Source of the DNA: Mesorhizobium sp. M7A.F.Ca.US.008.03.1.1
Lineage (GTDB): Bacteria; Pseudomonadota; Alphaproteobacteria; Rhizobiales; Rhizobiaceae
Reading direction: 5' to 3'
Length of the DNA: 64,000 bases
Assembly (NCBI RefSeq): GCF_003997495.1
Contig: NZ_RZRU01000003.1
Span: 186,001 to 250,000 of the forward strand
Shown here: positions 36,317 through 45,251 of the stretch, piece by piece
Layout: each line of letters begins with the position of its first letter
How positions within the stretch are numbered: position 1 is the first letter of the stretch
Position numbers and translations under genes: made by a program
The notes under the pieces: generated by a model
Databases searched by the model: none
Seen by the model: the letters and a program-made list of their open reading frames with translations, nothing else
What the model was told of the DNA's origin: nothing

Positions 36317-38367
36317 AGTTTGCTCCGGCGTGGTTTCGCCGGTGCGGCGCGGGTCGCGGCTCGCTTTTTGTGCGGCTCGACCTTCGCGAGGAGCGCTTTC
36401 ATGATCCGAGTATATTCGTGGCCGAGCTGCCGGATGGCGGCCGTCGGCGCGGCGATCGTAAATAGATCAATCACACGCGGGACACGATCGCCAGATGGCG
36501 CGGAGCGCTTCAGCAGTTCCGGGATAAGCTCGCCCTCGACCAGATTGGAGGTCGTAACGAGCCGGTTGCCGTGGGCCGAATCCCCGTAGCGCGCCAAGAC
36601 GTCGGCAGCACGTGTGACGAATACGGCGTCGAGCGAGGATTCCGGCGCGTCGATGACCAAGCTGCTGGATCCATTGGCACTGGCGACTTGCATCAACGCC
36701 ATGCGGAATGCGAGGTCGATAAATTCTCGCTGGCTCTCAGAGACATGTTCGGGACCTGTCCGACGAACCGCGGTGGGAAAGTTCGTACCCGTCATGTCGA
36801 GTTCGAACGCGGGAAATTCGATCGGCTCGCCGGTCTGCCCGATACGCGCACGCTGCGGCGCCCAGACCAGGTTAACGGTTTCGAGGAGGAAACCGCCGGC
36901 AAAGCCCGAGAAGGCTGCCATGATCGCGGCAGACTGCCGCGCCATGGCGCGATTCTGAGCATCGACGAACTCGCTGAAGCTTGTGCGCTTGTCGGTGAGT
37001 TCCTTCGTCAATGCCTCGACACGACTGCGCATCGATGCAAGCTCGGACCGCTGCTTGTGGATGTCCTGTTCACTGGGCGGGAGGCGTTGAATAAGTAGGT
37101 CGATGCGTGCGGTACGCTCGCCGATTTTTGCATCGAGCTCGGCAAGCTCGAACCGCGCTTTGTCGAACTCAGTTTCGGACGAGGTCAGTTGTTGCTCGGC
37201 CTCGGACAGTTCCGGTTCGATCGCTTCGAGGGACGTCTGCACCTTTTTGGCTCGGCTGTCAGCCATCTTGGCGGCAGGGACATCGGTGTTCGGCCCGGAG
37301 AGGTCGGAGCCGCAAATGACGCAGTCATTGGCGGCGATCCGCTGTTCGAGTAGAGCCGCCGCGTGGGGCACATGGTTGCCGCACACCAGACAGTTGGCCT
37401 CAGCGAAGAGTTGCTCGAGAATGTAGCGCGCCGTGTCCGATTTCTTCGGAAACCGGGCTTCGACCGCGCGAAGCTTGGCACGTTCGAATTCGCGGTAGCG
37501 GGATTCGCGTTCCTGCTGGGCTTTGAGTAGGCGAAGACGCGCGTGCTGTCGGCGGCTGTCCAGCTCGACAAACGTGCTGTCCAGCTTCTCGCGCCGCGCG
37601 ACGTCGGTGGTCTGCAGCGCTTCAAGCGTCTTCAATTCCTGGCGGACATCCGTGCCGCGTCGTGCCTTCGTCTCGACCTCGGTAAGTGCTTGCTCCTCGC
37701 GATAGGCGGCGAAGCGTAAGTTGCGCATGCGACTATCGAGCTCGAGAATTGCACGCTCGTCCTCCGTCCAGGCTTGGGCCACGGCAGGGGGAAGAAGCAG
37801 CGTGCGCAGAAGCTGGCGTTGGGCCGAGGAGTCCCAAACGAGCTCCCGCCGATCTTCGAAATAAAAGATCATATGGCGTAGGAGCAGAATCCAATCGCCG
37901 AACGACCACACCCCGGCCATCTTCGCGATAGTCGGCTGGAAGACCATGAGATCATCCGTCTTTTTTGCCGTGCCGTTGACGGTAAAGCTGGTGAGCGCGA
38001 GGTCGCGAAGCCGGCGCTCCACCACCAGTTCGTCTTGCCCGATCTTGAAGGTCAGGCGTGCCGTAGACCCGCGTGCGCCGTCAGTCACACGCTGTGCGAA
38101 GATCGCTTTGCCTCCAGCGCTTAAACCGGCGATTTTGAGGCTGGCATTACCGAGGTCGGCACGTGACATCAGGGCCGGGATATCAAATGGACCAGTCAGC
38201 AGCCGGAAGATGATCGAGATGAGCGTGGTCTTGCCCAGGCCGTTCGCCCCGAGGACTAGCGTGAGGCCCGGCTTGAACACCACAGACAACCCTGGCTTGC
38301 TCGCTGTTCCGGGGTAAAGGCCAAAGTCGTGTACCTCAAGATCTTCAAAGACCGGAAAATTGATCAT
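36313..38367 (-). CDS. Rad50/SMC-like ABC ATPase with coiled coils and paired CxxC motifs
   Basis: 684 aa from the ATG at 38367 (an in-frame ATG at 38445 would give 710). Walker A GANGLGKTT is at 40-48, the ABC signature SESQREF near 543-549, and Walker B SSLVIDAPESSLD near 568-580. Between the halves lie two heptad-rich coiled-coil arms (about 205-315 and 370-475). CLVC at 326-329 and CVIC at 349-352 sit at the apex, like a zinc hook or zinc knuckle. This design belongs to DNA-end or DNA-structure sensing ATPases (Rad50, LmuB, ABC-3C). First gene of a three-gene operon. Confidence 0.85.
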   Translation of the reverse strand: MINFPVFEDLEVHDFGLYPGTASKPGLSVVFKPGLTLVLGANGLGKTTLISIIFRLLTGPFDIPALMSRADLGNASLKIAGLSAGGKAIFAQRVTDGARGSTARLTFKIGQDELVVERRLRDLALTSFTVNGTAKKTDDLMVFQPTIAKMAGVWSFGDWILLLRHMIFYFEDRRELVWDSSAQRQLLRTLLLPPAVAQAWTEDERAILELDSRMRNLRFAAYREEQALTEVETKARRGTDVRQELKTLEALQTTDVARREKLDSTFVELDSRRQHARLRLLKAQQERESRYREFERAKLRAVEARFPKKSDTARYILEQLFAEANCLVCGNHVPHAAALLEQRIAANDCVICGSDLSGPNTDVPAAKMADSRAKKVQTSLEAIEPELSEAEQQLTSSETEFDKARFELAELDAKIGERTARIDLLIQRLPPSEQDIHKQRSELASMRSRVEALTKELTDKRTSFSEFVDAQNRAMARQSAAIMAAFSGFAGGFLLETVNLVWAPQRARIGQTGEPIEFPAFELDMTGTNFPTAVRRTGPEHVSESQREFIDLAFRMALMQVASANGSSSLVIDAPESSLDAVFVTRAADVLARYGDSAHGNRLVTTSNLVEGELIPELLKRSAPSGDRVPRVIDLFTIAAPTAAIRQLGHEYTRIMKALLAKVEPHKKRAATRAAPAKPRRSKL

Positions 38368-38772
38368 CCATCCCCCAGATTGCCCCACGCACCTAATTTC
38401 CGCCTGCGAGCCGGCAACGCGCGATATTGTTGCTTCCTCCATCACATAGCAAGCGAGATCGACGCCAGCTTGACCGTCTTCATCAGCTAGGTGTCGACAT
38501 GCCTAAACCTGTCAAATCATGGCGCCGAGGTAACCGAGCGCTGGCGAGAGCCTCCGGGAATTATTAGCACGGAGCGGCAAGCACACCTCGCCTCGTTCTC
38601 ATTGTCGGCTGGATACACATTTGTTCGAAGACTGAAGTACGCGCTTGATCGATGGCGGCTATTCCATATCGTCTTTCCTAGAACTGCCAGTCCACTTCCG
38701 GCCCAGTTCCCGCCGTTCCGAAACGCATACCCGAATGGCCGCTTCCGGCGCGTTCTTGGACTGGACGCCCGA
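38368..38772. other. Intergenic region at the right edge of the island
   Basis: About 405 bases between the ATPase start and the aminotransferase-fold gene end. Its first 78 bases could be coding if the ATPase starts at 38445. The rest has moderate GC and holds only short open frames with no ribosome site or recognisable protein. No transposase remnant or attachment repeat was found. Confidence 0.5.
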
Positions 38773-40062
38773 TCACGACAATTTGGCAATAATGGTCCGC
38801 AGCGCTTCGCCGAACTTATGGATCTCCCCCACCGTGTTGTAATGCACCAGCGAGGCGCGGATGGCGCCGCTGTCCATCGACAGGTTGAGACGCTTCATCA
38901 GGCGCGGCGCGTACATGTGGCCGTCGCGGATGCCGATCTGCACCTCGGCCATTTCCTCGACGATCCGCTGCGGCGACAGTTTGCCGATGTTGAAGCAGAA
39001 GGTCGGCACGCGCTCATTGATGCGCGCCTCGTCGGCAACGCCGTAGATGGTCGCGCCGCAGTCCTTGAGCACAGCGAGCATCTCGCGCGCCAGCACCAGC
39101 TCATAGTCGCGTATGGCGCTCATGCCGGCGACGATGTTGTCGCGCCGCGAGCGGTTGTTGGACGGCGCCAGATTGCGGCCGATCAGTTCGAGATACTGCA
39201 CGGCGGCATCCATGCCGGAGACGTTCTCGTAGATGAAGGTGCCGGCCTCGACCTTGTAGGGCGGCTCGTCGGGGATGAAATCCTCGCGGAAGGTCGGCAG
39301 CCGCTTCAGCGTTTCGAAACGGCCCCACAGGAAGCCCATATGCGGCGAGAAATTCTTGTAGCCGGAGCAGACGAGATAGTCGCAATCCCAGGCCTGCACG
39401 TCGATCAGCCCATGCGGCCCGTAATGCACGCAGTCGAGGAACACTTCGGCACCGGCCGCATGCGCGATACCGGCCACCGAAGCGACATCGACGATCGAGC
39501 CGATCGAATGCGCGGTCACCGTGCAGGCGACGAGACGGGTGCGGTCCGAGACCAGCGGGCGCAGATCGTCGACATGCAGATTGCCGTCCTCGCGCATCCG
39601 CCACCATTTGAATTTGGCGCCGGCCTGCTCCAGCGCCAGCCATGTCGCGATGTTGGCGTCGTGGTCCATGTCGGTGATGACGATCTCGTCGCGTTCTTCG
39701 TCTGGATTCTTGGCCAGCATCTGGCCGATGCCGAGGCTGACCAGGCGGATGAACGAGGTGGCATTCATGCCAAAGCAGATTTCCGCCGGGCTGTAGGCGT
39801 TGATCAGCAGTGCCACGCTTGTCCGTGCATTGGCGACCGACTGGTCGACGGTGACGCTGCGGCCATAGCGGCCGCCACGCTGCACATTGTGCGAAACCAG
39901 ATGGTTGGTCACCGCGTCGAGCACACTCTGCGGGATCTGAGCGCCGGCGGCGTTGTCCAAAAAGATGAAGTCCCCGGCCCGCTGCAAGGCTGGAAACATG
40001 GCGCGGATGGTGTCGACGGGGAACGCGCTGGCGTTCGCATTGTCGGTCTGGTGCTTGTTCAC
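38773..40062 (-). CDS. Class V aminotransferase-fold, cysteine-desulfurase-like protein
   Basis: 429 aa PLP enzyme. The Schiff-base lysine is in [16 protein letters not shown] near residue 235. Start region [25 protein letters not shown]. It belongs to the cysteine-desulfurase-like group, but I see no active-site cysteine loop of the NifS/SufS type, so it may be a lyase or epimerase of another amino compound. The GTG start at 40062 has AGGAG about seven bases upstream. It follows the amino-acid ABC genes in the same direction and probably processes the imported compound. Confidence 0.8.
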   Translation of the reverse strand: MNKHQTDNANASAFPVDTIRAMFPALQRAGDFIFLDNAAGAQIPQSVLDAVTNHLVSHNVQRGGRYGRSVTVDQSVANARTSVALLINAYSPAEICFGMNATSFIRLVSLGIGQMLAKNPDEERDEIVITDMDHDANIATWLALEQAGAKFKWWRMREDGNLHVDDLRPLVSDRTRLVACTVTAHSIGSIVDVASVAGIAHAAGAEVFLDCVHYGPHGLIDVQAWDCDYLVCSGYKNFSPHMGFLWGRFETLKRLPTFREDFIPDEPPYKVEAGTFIYENVSGMDAAVQYLELIGRNLAPSNNRSRRDNIVAGMSAIRDYELVLAREMLAVLKDCGATIYGVADEARINERVPTFCFNIGKLSPQRIVEEMAEVQIGIRDGHMYAPRLMKRLNLSMDSGAIRASLVHYNTVGEIHKFGEALRTIIAKLS

Positions 40063-40106
40063 GGGTAGGCTCCTGCGGAGGATTTGGGCGGGGATCAGTT
40101 GCTGGT

Positions 40107-40143
40107 GCAATTCCAGGAAAAGTGGGAAGCGGTCCGGAATTGC
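40107..40143. repeat. Rhizobial-type intergenic repeat, copy 3 (short form)
   Basis: 37 bp starting GCAATTCCAGGAAAAGTG and ending GGAATTGCG, related to the two copies at 16.0-16.1 kb but lacking about six bases inside. It lies between the ABC permease gene and the aminotransferase-fold gene. Confidence 0.75.
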
Positions 40144-40163
40144 GTTGAGACAAAGGGTCGAGG

Positions 40164-40838
40164 TCAGCGCTTCTTTTCGGTCTTGAAGCGCTCTTCAAGC
40201 AGGCTGACGAGGCGGACCATCGGCCAGAGGAAGATCAGATAGACAAGTGCTGCGCCGATCAGCGGCGAGGGGTTGGCGTAGAGCGACTGCGCGTTGGTCG
40301 CTTCCTTCAGGAGTTCCGGCAGCGCCACGGTCGAGGCGAGCGAAGTATCCTTGAACATCGAGACGCAGTTGCTGGTCATCGGCGGGATGACCACGCGGAT
40401 CGCCTGCGGCAGCACCACCTTGCGCAGGGTCAAGAGGAACGGCAGGCCAAGCGCCTGCGACGCCTCGAACTGGCCACGCGGAATGCTTTCGATGCCGGAT
40501 CGGAACACTTCGGCCGAATAGGCCGACATGATGAAGGCGAAGGCAGTCACCGCCGACGCCCAGGATGACAGCCGTATGCCGAGAAACGGCAGCGCGTAGT
40601 AGATCAGGATCAGCACGACCAGCACCGGCAGGGCGCGGAAGATGTCGGTGTAACCGATCGCGAGCCAACGCAGCGGCTTCGGCGCATAGAGCCGCACCAG
40701 GCTGATCGCCAGGCCGATGGGGATGCCGATGCCGATGCTCAATATGCCGAGCAGCAGCGTGTTCAGGAAGCCGCGCAGCAGCGCCGGCAGGCTGGACATG
40801 ATGACGTCGGGGTTGAAGAAGGTATCCAGCAGCGACAT
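40164..40838 (-). CDS. Amino-acid ABC transporter permease (HisM/GlnP family)
   Basis: 224 aa with about five hydrophobic segments and the polar amino-acid permease pattern. The EAA loop near residue 135-155 reads [27 protein letters not shown]. It forms a homodimeric channel with a cognate ATPase and the binding protein encoded upstream. No ATPase gene is present in this cluster; it must be supplied elsewhere. Separated from the binding-protein gene by a hairpin. Confidence 0.92.
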   Translation of the reverse strand: MSLLDTFFNPDVIMSSLPALLRGFLNTLLLGILSIGIGIPIGLAISLVRLYAPKPLRWLAIGYTDIFRALPVLVVLILIYYALPFLGIRLSSWASAVTAFAFIMSAYSAEVFRSGIESIPRGQFEASQALGLPFLLTLRKVVLPQAIRVVIPPMTSNCVSMFKDTSLASTVALPELLKEATNAQSLYANPSPLIGAALVYLIFLWPMVRLVSLLEERFKTEKKR

Positions 40839-40944
40839 GGGAGCGTTCCCGAACCCGAGAGCAAGGATGCTCAGGTTAAAACCAATATGCCTCGCCGAGG
40901 GCGAGGCGGTCTGTGCGCAAGCCGGCGCTGGAGCATGAAATGAA

Positions 40945-40971
40945 TCGTGCCGGCCTGGAAAGCCGGCACGA
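40945..40971 (-). terminator. Hairpin after the amino-acid binding-protein gene
   Basis: A perfect 10-bp stem (TCGTGCCGGC / GCCGGCACGA) with a seven-base loop, 20 bases after the stop codon on the minus strand, then TTCATTTCAT. Likely partial terminator or mRNA stabiliser giving more binding protein than permease. Confidence 0.65.
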
Positions 40972-40990
40972 TGTCAGCGCAGCTTTCAGC

Positions 40991-41788
40991 TCAGGCCTTC
41001 GGCAGCGGCATTTCCTTCATGGTCGAAGAGTCGGCGGGCGCGTCGCTGCCGAACCACTTCTTGTGGATGGCGGCCAGCGTGCCGTCCTTCTTCATCGCGC
41101 TCAGCGCGTCGTTCAGCTTGCCGAGCAGCGGGTGGTCCTTGGTCATCATCAGGCCGTACTGTTCGCCGGTCTTGATGCGTTCCTTGACGACCAGGTCCTT
41201 CATCTTGGTGAAGGAATATTCCATGCCCGGAATGTCGCTGACGGCGGCATCGACGCGTCCGGCGCTGAGGTCGAGCAGCAGGTTCTGCTGCGTGTCGTAG
41301 CCTTTCACGTCGCTGAAGCCGTCGGCTTCCTGATGCGCCTTGACCCAGGTCTCTCCGGTCGAGCCGGACAGCACGCCGACGATCTTGCCCTTGAGGTCGG
41401 CTTCGGCCTTGATCGCGCTGTCGGTCTTGGTGGCGATGCCCATGTCGGAATCATAATAGGGCTGGGTAAACGACTGCGATTTCAGCCGCTCCGGGGTGAT
41501 GGTGATCGACGAGATCGCGACGTCGATGCGCTTCGAGGTGGTGGCGGCGAACAGCGCCTGGAAGCCGAGATCGGCGATGTCGGTGGTCATGCCGATGCGC
41601 TTGGCGGCTTCGTTGACGATGTCGACTTCGAAGCCCTCGAAGGTGCCGCTCTCGTTCTTGAATTCGAAGGGCGGGTTGGTCGGGTAGGCGCCGACATTGA
41701 GCACATCGGCGGCATAGGCGGAGGCGGGGCCGGCGGCAAGGCCGATGGCGGCGGCAAGAAGAAGCAATTTACGGCGAGTGAAGCTCAT
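40991..41788 (-). CDS. Amino-acid ABC transporter, periplasmic binding protein
   Basis: 265 aa, SBP family 3 fold. The signal peptide (MSFTRRKLLLLAAAIGLAAG.., cleavage near YAA-DV) sends it to the periplasm. Mature motifs include GAYPTNPPFEFKN and EGFEVDIVNEAAKRIG. The ligand is probably a polar amino acid, not determinable here. An ATG 14 codons upstream is less likely because the signal peptide begins here. It is followed by a hairpin, then the permease gene. Confidence 0.92.
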   Translation of the reverse strand: MSFTRRKLLLLAAAIGLAAGPASAYAADVLNVGAYPTNPPFEFKNESGTFEGFEVDIVNEAAKRIGMTTDIADLGFQALFAATTSKRIDVAISSITITPERLKSQSFTQPYYDSDMGIATKTDSAIKAEADLKGKIVGVLSGSTGETWVKAHQEADGFSDVKGYDTQQNLLLDLSAGRVDAAVSDIPGMEYSFTKMKDLVVKERIKTGEQYGLMMTKDHPLLGKLNDALSAMKKDGTLAAIHKKWFGSDAPADSSTMKEMPLPKA

Positions 41789-41861
41789 TTGTGTTCCCTC
41801 TGTTGTTGATCGGGCGGGTTGCTCCCGCACGGTTTTTTGCCGCCCCGCTTCAGGCAGGGCG

Positions 41862-43061
41862 TCAATTCATGGCAGCGACCATGCGCTCGAGCGCGGTCGC
41901 TATCTCTTCGCGTTCACGGCACACGCACATCCGCAGGAAGGCCGTTGCCGAACTCCCGAAGAGATGGCCGGGCGCCAGCCCGACGCGCGCCGTCTCCAAT
42001 ATCCTGGCGCAGGCGTTACGTGCATCGCTTTCGCCTTCCATGGCGAAGAAGGCATACATGCCGCCGCGCGGTTTCGCAGGCAGGATGATGCCTGGAATCT
42101 GCGCCAGCCTGTCATAGGCAAGGTCGAGCCCGGTCCTGATCCGCTGCCGGATTTCCTCGACCAGCGGCTCGCCCTGGCGGATCGCTGCAACCGCACCAGC
42201 CTGGATCGGAGCGGCCGTGCCGCTGTTGACATATTGCGTCATGGCGCCGAGCTGGTCGGCAACGCCTGACGGATGCGTCAGCCAGCCGATGCGCCAGCCG
42301 GTCATCGCCCAGGCCTTGGAGAAACTGTTGACCGACAGCACCCGGTCGCCATCCTCGGCGATCTGCAGGATGGAAGGGGCGACGTCGCCGTCGAAATAGA
42401 GCCTGTTATAGACCTCGTCGGAGATGATCCAGATGCCGGTGCGGCGGCTGAAGTCGAGCAGCGCCTGCATTTCCTCGCGCGATGCGGTCCAGCCGGTCGG
42501 GTTGGACGGCGTCGACAGGAAGATCGCCCGCGTGCGCGCGTCGCAGGTCGCAAACAGCCGGTCGAGGTCGAGATGCCAGTCACCCCTGTAGTCGAGCGAA
42601 AACGGCCGTGGTTCACCGCCGATCAAATGGATGGCGTTGTGGATGTTGGGCCATTGCGGCGCGACATAGACGACGTTGCTGCCGGTATCGACCAGCAGTT
42701 CCAGCGCCAGGTACAGCGCCTGCATGCCGCCAGGCGTGACGGTGGTGCGCGCGATCGGGATCGGCCGGCCGTGCACGCGCGTCTGATACTCCGACAGCGC
42801 TTCATTCAGCGGTCCATGGCCGCGCATGTTGGGAACGTAGAAAGTCAGCCCTTCATCGAAGGCCGTCTTGGCGGCGTCGCGGATGAAAGCCGGCGTCACC
42901 ATGTCGCCTTCGCCGTACCAGAGCGCGATCACATCGCCCAGTTCACGCGCCCGCACGGCAAGGTTGGCGATGTTTTCGGTGTGCAGATCGCGAATCTGGG
43001 CGCGCACGCCATCGAAGGCATAGCGCGCGCTGGACGATGACTGGGGCAGTACGAACGACAA
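41862..43061 (-). CDS. Pyridoxal-phosphate aminotransferase, class I/II
   Basis: About 399 aa, AspC/AlaT-like fold-type I enzyme. The PLP lysine is in VNSFSKAWAMTGWRIGW near residue 240, STPSNPTGW is near 178, and the C-terminal Arg region is RMCVCRE. The TTG at 43061, with GGGAGGGG eight bases upstream, was chosen; an ATG at 43115 would add 18 residues. It probably deaminates the amino compound taken up by the neighbouring transporter. A palindrome lies about 120 bases upstream. Confidence 0.86.
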   Translation of the reverse strand: MSFVLPQSSSSARYAFDGVRAQIRDLHTENIANLAVRARELGDVIALWYGEGDMVTPAFIRDAAKTAFDEGLTFYVPNMRGHGPLNEALSEYQTRVHGRPIPIARTTVTPGGMQALYLALELLVDTGSNVVYVAPQWPNIHNAIHLIGGEPRPFSLDYRGDWHLDLDRLFATCDARTRAIFLSTPSNPTGWTASREEMQALLDFSRRTGIWIISDEVYNRLYFDGDVAPSILQIAEDGDRVLSVNSFSKAWAMTGWRIGWLTHPSGVADQLGAMTQYVNSGTAAPIQAGAVAAIRQGEPLVEEIRQRIRTGLDLAYDRLAQIPGIILPAKPRGGMYAFFAMEGESDARNACARILETARVGLAPGHLFGSSATAFLRMCVCREREEIATALERMVAAMN

Positions 43062-43181
43062 GGACTGAAACCCCTCCCACCCGGAGTACAACGATGGACT
43101 GGCCGGGAAGCCCATCCCGTACGGCAGTCGCCATCGCTCCTGGAATGCTTATCCAAAGCGCGGCACTTTTCAAGGCGAAAG

Positions 43182-43195
43182 TTTTAAGCTTAAAA
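43182..43195. promoter_or_regulatory. Perfect palindrome TTTTAAGCTTAAAA upstream of the aminotransferase gene
   Basis: 14-bp perfect palindrome in the gap between the aldolase stop and the aminotransferase start. It shares the AAGCTT core with the sites at 44.07, 51.67 and 59.31 kb. Possible MarR-type operator. Confidence 0.45.
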
Positions 43196-43251
43196 AGTTT
43201 GGCCGGTCTGTTGCCTTGCCGATACGCCCTTTTCGCCTTGCGGCGCCCATC

Positions 43252-44013
43252 TCATGCCAGTTCGTCGCGTGCGGCGGCACAGTTGGCCGCAGCGCCGGCG
43301 CCGAGGAACATCGTGTCGCTGGCCAGGATGAAGAACCTGGCGCCGATGGCTGCCCATTGCCCGACAGGCTGTGGGCTGGCGCAAAATATGCCGGCTGCCT
43401 TGTTGTGTGCGATCGTCGCGCCGATGATCGTGCGGATCGCCGCATTGAGCCTGTCGGCGCCTTGCGGGCCGATCGCATCGATCGACACCGAAAGATCGCC
43501 AGGACCGACGAAGATCACATCGACGCCGTCGACGGCCGCGATTGCCTCGATGTTGGCGAGCCCTTCCGATGTCTCGACCTGGATCGCGACGACGATCCTG
43601 TCATTGGCGCCGGCCAGATATTCGGGAATGCGATAGCCGTAGCCGGCGGCCCGGCCGGGTCCAACGCCGCGCTCTCCCTTGGGTGGATAACGTGAGGCTT
43701 TCACCGCTGCTTCGGCCTGCGCGGCGGTCGAGACACGTGGGATGAGCACGCCTTGCGCTCCACTGTCCAGTGCAGCCTGGATGGCTTCCGGCGCATGGCC
43801 GGGAACGCGCACCATGGCCGGCACGCGGTGCAAATCGGCCGCGCGCACCATGCTCTCGATCATGTCGCGCGAGATCTGCGCATGTTCCCAGTCGATGCAG
43901 AGGAAATCGAGGCCGGACTGCGCCATCACTTCGACCGCGACGGGATGGGGAATGGCGGCAAAGGAGCCGATAAGGTTCGTCTTGCCGATGCATTTCTGGC
44001 GGAACTCATTCAT
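43252..44013 (-). CDS. HpcH/HpaI-family aldolase
   Basis: 253 aa, class II (metal-dependent) 2-oxoacid aldolase fold, related to 4-hydroxy-2-oxoheptanedioate and 2-keto-3-deoxy-sugar-acid aldolases. Visible family motifs are DWEHAQIS near residue 42, VRVPG near 70, DSGAQGVLIPRV near 84, and the metal/substrate region FVGPGDLSVSI near 175. The ATG at 44013 was chosen; an ATG 11 codons earlier is possible. Divergent from the LLM monooxygenase gene. Substrate unknown. Confidence 0.87.
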   Translation of the reverse strand: MNEFRQKCIGKTNLIGSFAAIPHPVAVEVMAQSGLDFLCIDWEHAQISRDMIESMVRAADLHRVPAMVRVPGHAPEAIQAALDSGAQGVLIPRVSTAAQAEAAVKASRYPPKGERGVGPGRAAGYGYRIPEYLAGANDRIVVAIQVETSEGLANIEAIAAVDGVDVIFVGPGDLSVSIDAIGPQGADRLNAAIRTIIGATIAHNKAAGIFCASPQPVGQWAAIGARFFILASDTMFLGAGAAANCAAARDELA

Positions 44014-44072
44014 GCCGATCCCCTTTTTGTCTCTGCCGGAATCCATATCCGCAAACCATGGCGAGGCGAAGC

Positions 44073-44110
44073 TATTTCATGCTTGAAATATTTTTGCGGA
44101 GCCGTAGCGT
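44073..44110 (+). promoter_or_regulatory. Operator-like palindrome overlapping a -35 element (LLM gene)
   Basis: TATTTCATGCTTGAAATA (44073-44090) is palindromic except for one central pair. Within it TTGAAA (44083-44088) can be a -35, with TAGCGT (44105-44110) a weak -10 after 16 bases, 25 bases before the ATG. It sits in the divergent region between the aldolase and the LLM gene, so it could control both. Confidence 0.5.
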
Positions 44111-44135
44111 GCGATCTTCGCCGGGAGGTCGCGAC

Positions 44136-45227
44136 ATGAACAAACCACATCCCTTGCACGGCCCGAACAGACTGAAGCTCGGCGTCTTTTCGACCAATGC
44201 CGACGGTGGCCTTGCCATCACCGATGTGCCTGAACGCTGGACGGCGAGTTGGCAGGACAATCTGACGGCCGCCCAGATCGCCGATCGCGCCGGCCTGGAG
44301 TTCATGCTGCCGATCGCGCGCTGGCGCGGTTTTGGCGGCCGCAACAAGGTGCGGGAATGGTCGTTCGAGACCTTCACCTGGGCGGCGGCACTTGCTGTGG
44401 CCACCGAGCAGATCGGCCTGTTCATGACCGTGCATGTGCCGCTGGTGCATCCGCTCTATGCCGCCAAGGCGCTGGCGACGGTCGACCATATCAGCCACGG
44501 CCGCGCCGGCCTGAACATCGTCTGCGGCTGGAACCCGAAGGAATTCGGCATGTTCGGCACGCCTTTGGTCGAGAAGGGCTACGACCAGGCGGCCGAATGG
44601 ATCGAGATCCTCGAAAAGCTTTATGCCTCGGCCGAGCCGCTCGACTATGAGGGCACCTATTACCGCCTCAAGGAAGCCGTCAGCCGGCCGGCCAGCCTGC
44701 AGGTTCCGCGCCCGGTGACCATGAACGCTGCTTTCGGCGGGCCGGGGCGCGATTTTGCCGCCGCCCGATGCGACTATCTGTTCACGACCTTTTCCGAAAT
44801 GAGCGATGCCGGCAAGCACGTCGCCGACATCAGCGAGCGGGCCCACAAGGCAGGCCGCGACGTCAGCGTCTACACCGTGGCGCATGTCGTCTGCCGCCCG
44901 ACGATGGAGGAGGCACAGGCGTACTACACGCGCTACGCCGTTGATATGGCCGACCACGACGCGGTCGATGCGCATATGGCGGGCAAGAAGGAATTCTCGC
45001 AATCGCACGACCCGCATGCCTATGACCGTTACCGGCAGCGTTTCGCCGGCGGCGCCGGCACCTATCCGCTGATCGGAACCCCTGAAACGATCGCCGCCGA
45101 CATGGCTGCCATTGCCGGACATGGCTACCAGGGCATCGCGCTGTCCTTCGTGAACTACACCAGGGAGTTGCCCTATTTCTGCGATCACGTGCTGCCGATT
45201 TTGAAGCAGGCGGGACTTCGCGAATAA
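44136..45227 (+). CDS. LLM-class flavin-dependent monooxygenase, RutA-like
   Basis: 363 aa luciferase-like TIM barrel using FMNH2 and O2. The sequence (LKLGVFSTNADGG.., MLPIARWRGFGG, GRAGLNIVCGWNPKEFGMFG) follows pyrimidine oxygenase RutA and alkane-sulfonate-type monooxygenases. GGGAGG lies before the ATG at 44136, which is preferred to an ATG 26 codons earlier that falls in the palindrome. Convergent with a RidA gene; in the Rut pathway RutA is likewise paired with a RidA-like protein (RutC), but no other rut gene is visible. Confidence 0.85.
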   Translation: MNKPHPLHGPNRLKLGVFSTNADGGLAITDVPERWTASWQDNLTAAQIADRAGLEFMLPIARWRGFGGRNKVREWSFETFTWAAALAVATEQIGLFMTVHVPLVHPLYAAKALATVDHISHGRAGLNIVCGWNPKEFGMFGTPLVEKGYDQAAEWIEILEKLYASAEPLDYEGTYYRLKEAVSRPASLQVPRPVTMNAAFGGPGRDFAAARCDYLFTTFSEMSDAGKHVADISERAHKAGRDVSVYTVAHVVCRPTMEEAQAYYTRYAVDMADHDAVDAHMAGKKEFSQSHDPHAYDRYRQRFAGGAGTYPLIGTPETIAADMAAIAGHGYQGIALSFVNYTRELPYFCDHVLPILKQAGLRE

Positions 45228-45251
45228 TTTATTCCTGGGGTAACCGATTGG

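Noticed and set aside
32954..38772. Prophage or integrative element around the defence-like island
   Set aside because: No integrase, phage structural gene, tRNA target or flanking direct repeat is visible.
38517..38789. A 90-codon minus-strand frame beside the ATPase gene, considered as an extra small component of the island
   Set aside because: No ribosome site, no recognisable pattern, and it overlaps the end of the aminotransferase-fold gene.
38491..40068. A 525-codon plus-strand open frame opposite the class V aminotransferase-fold gene
   Set aside because: The minus-strand product has a clear PLP lysine motif and ribosome site; the plus-strand frame has neither.
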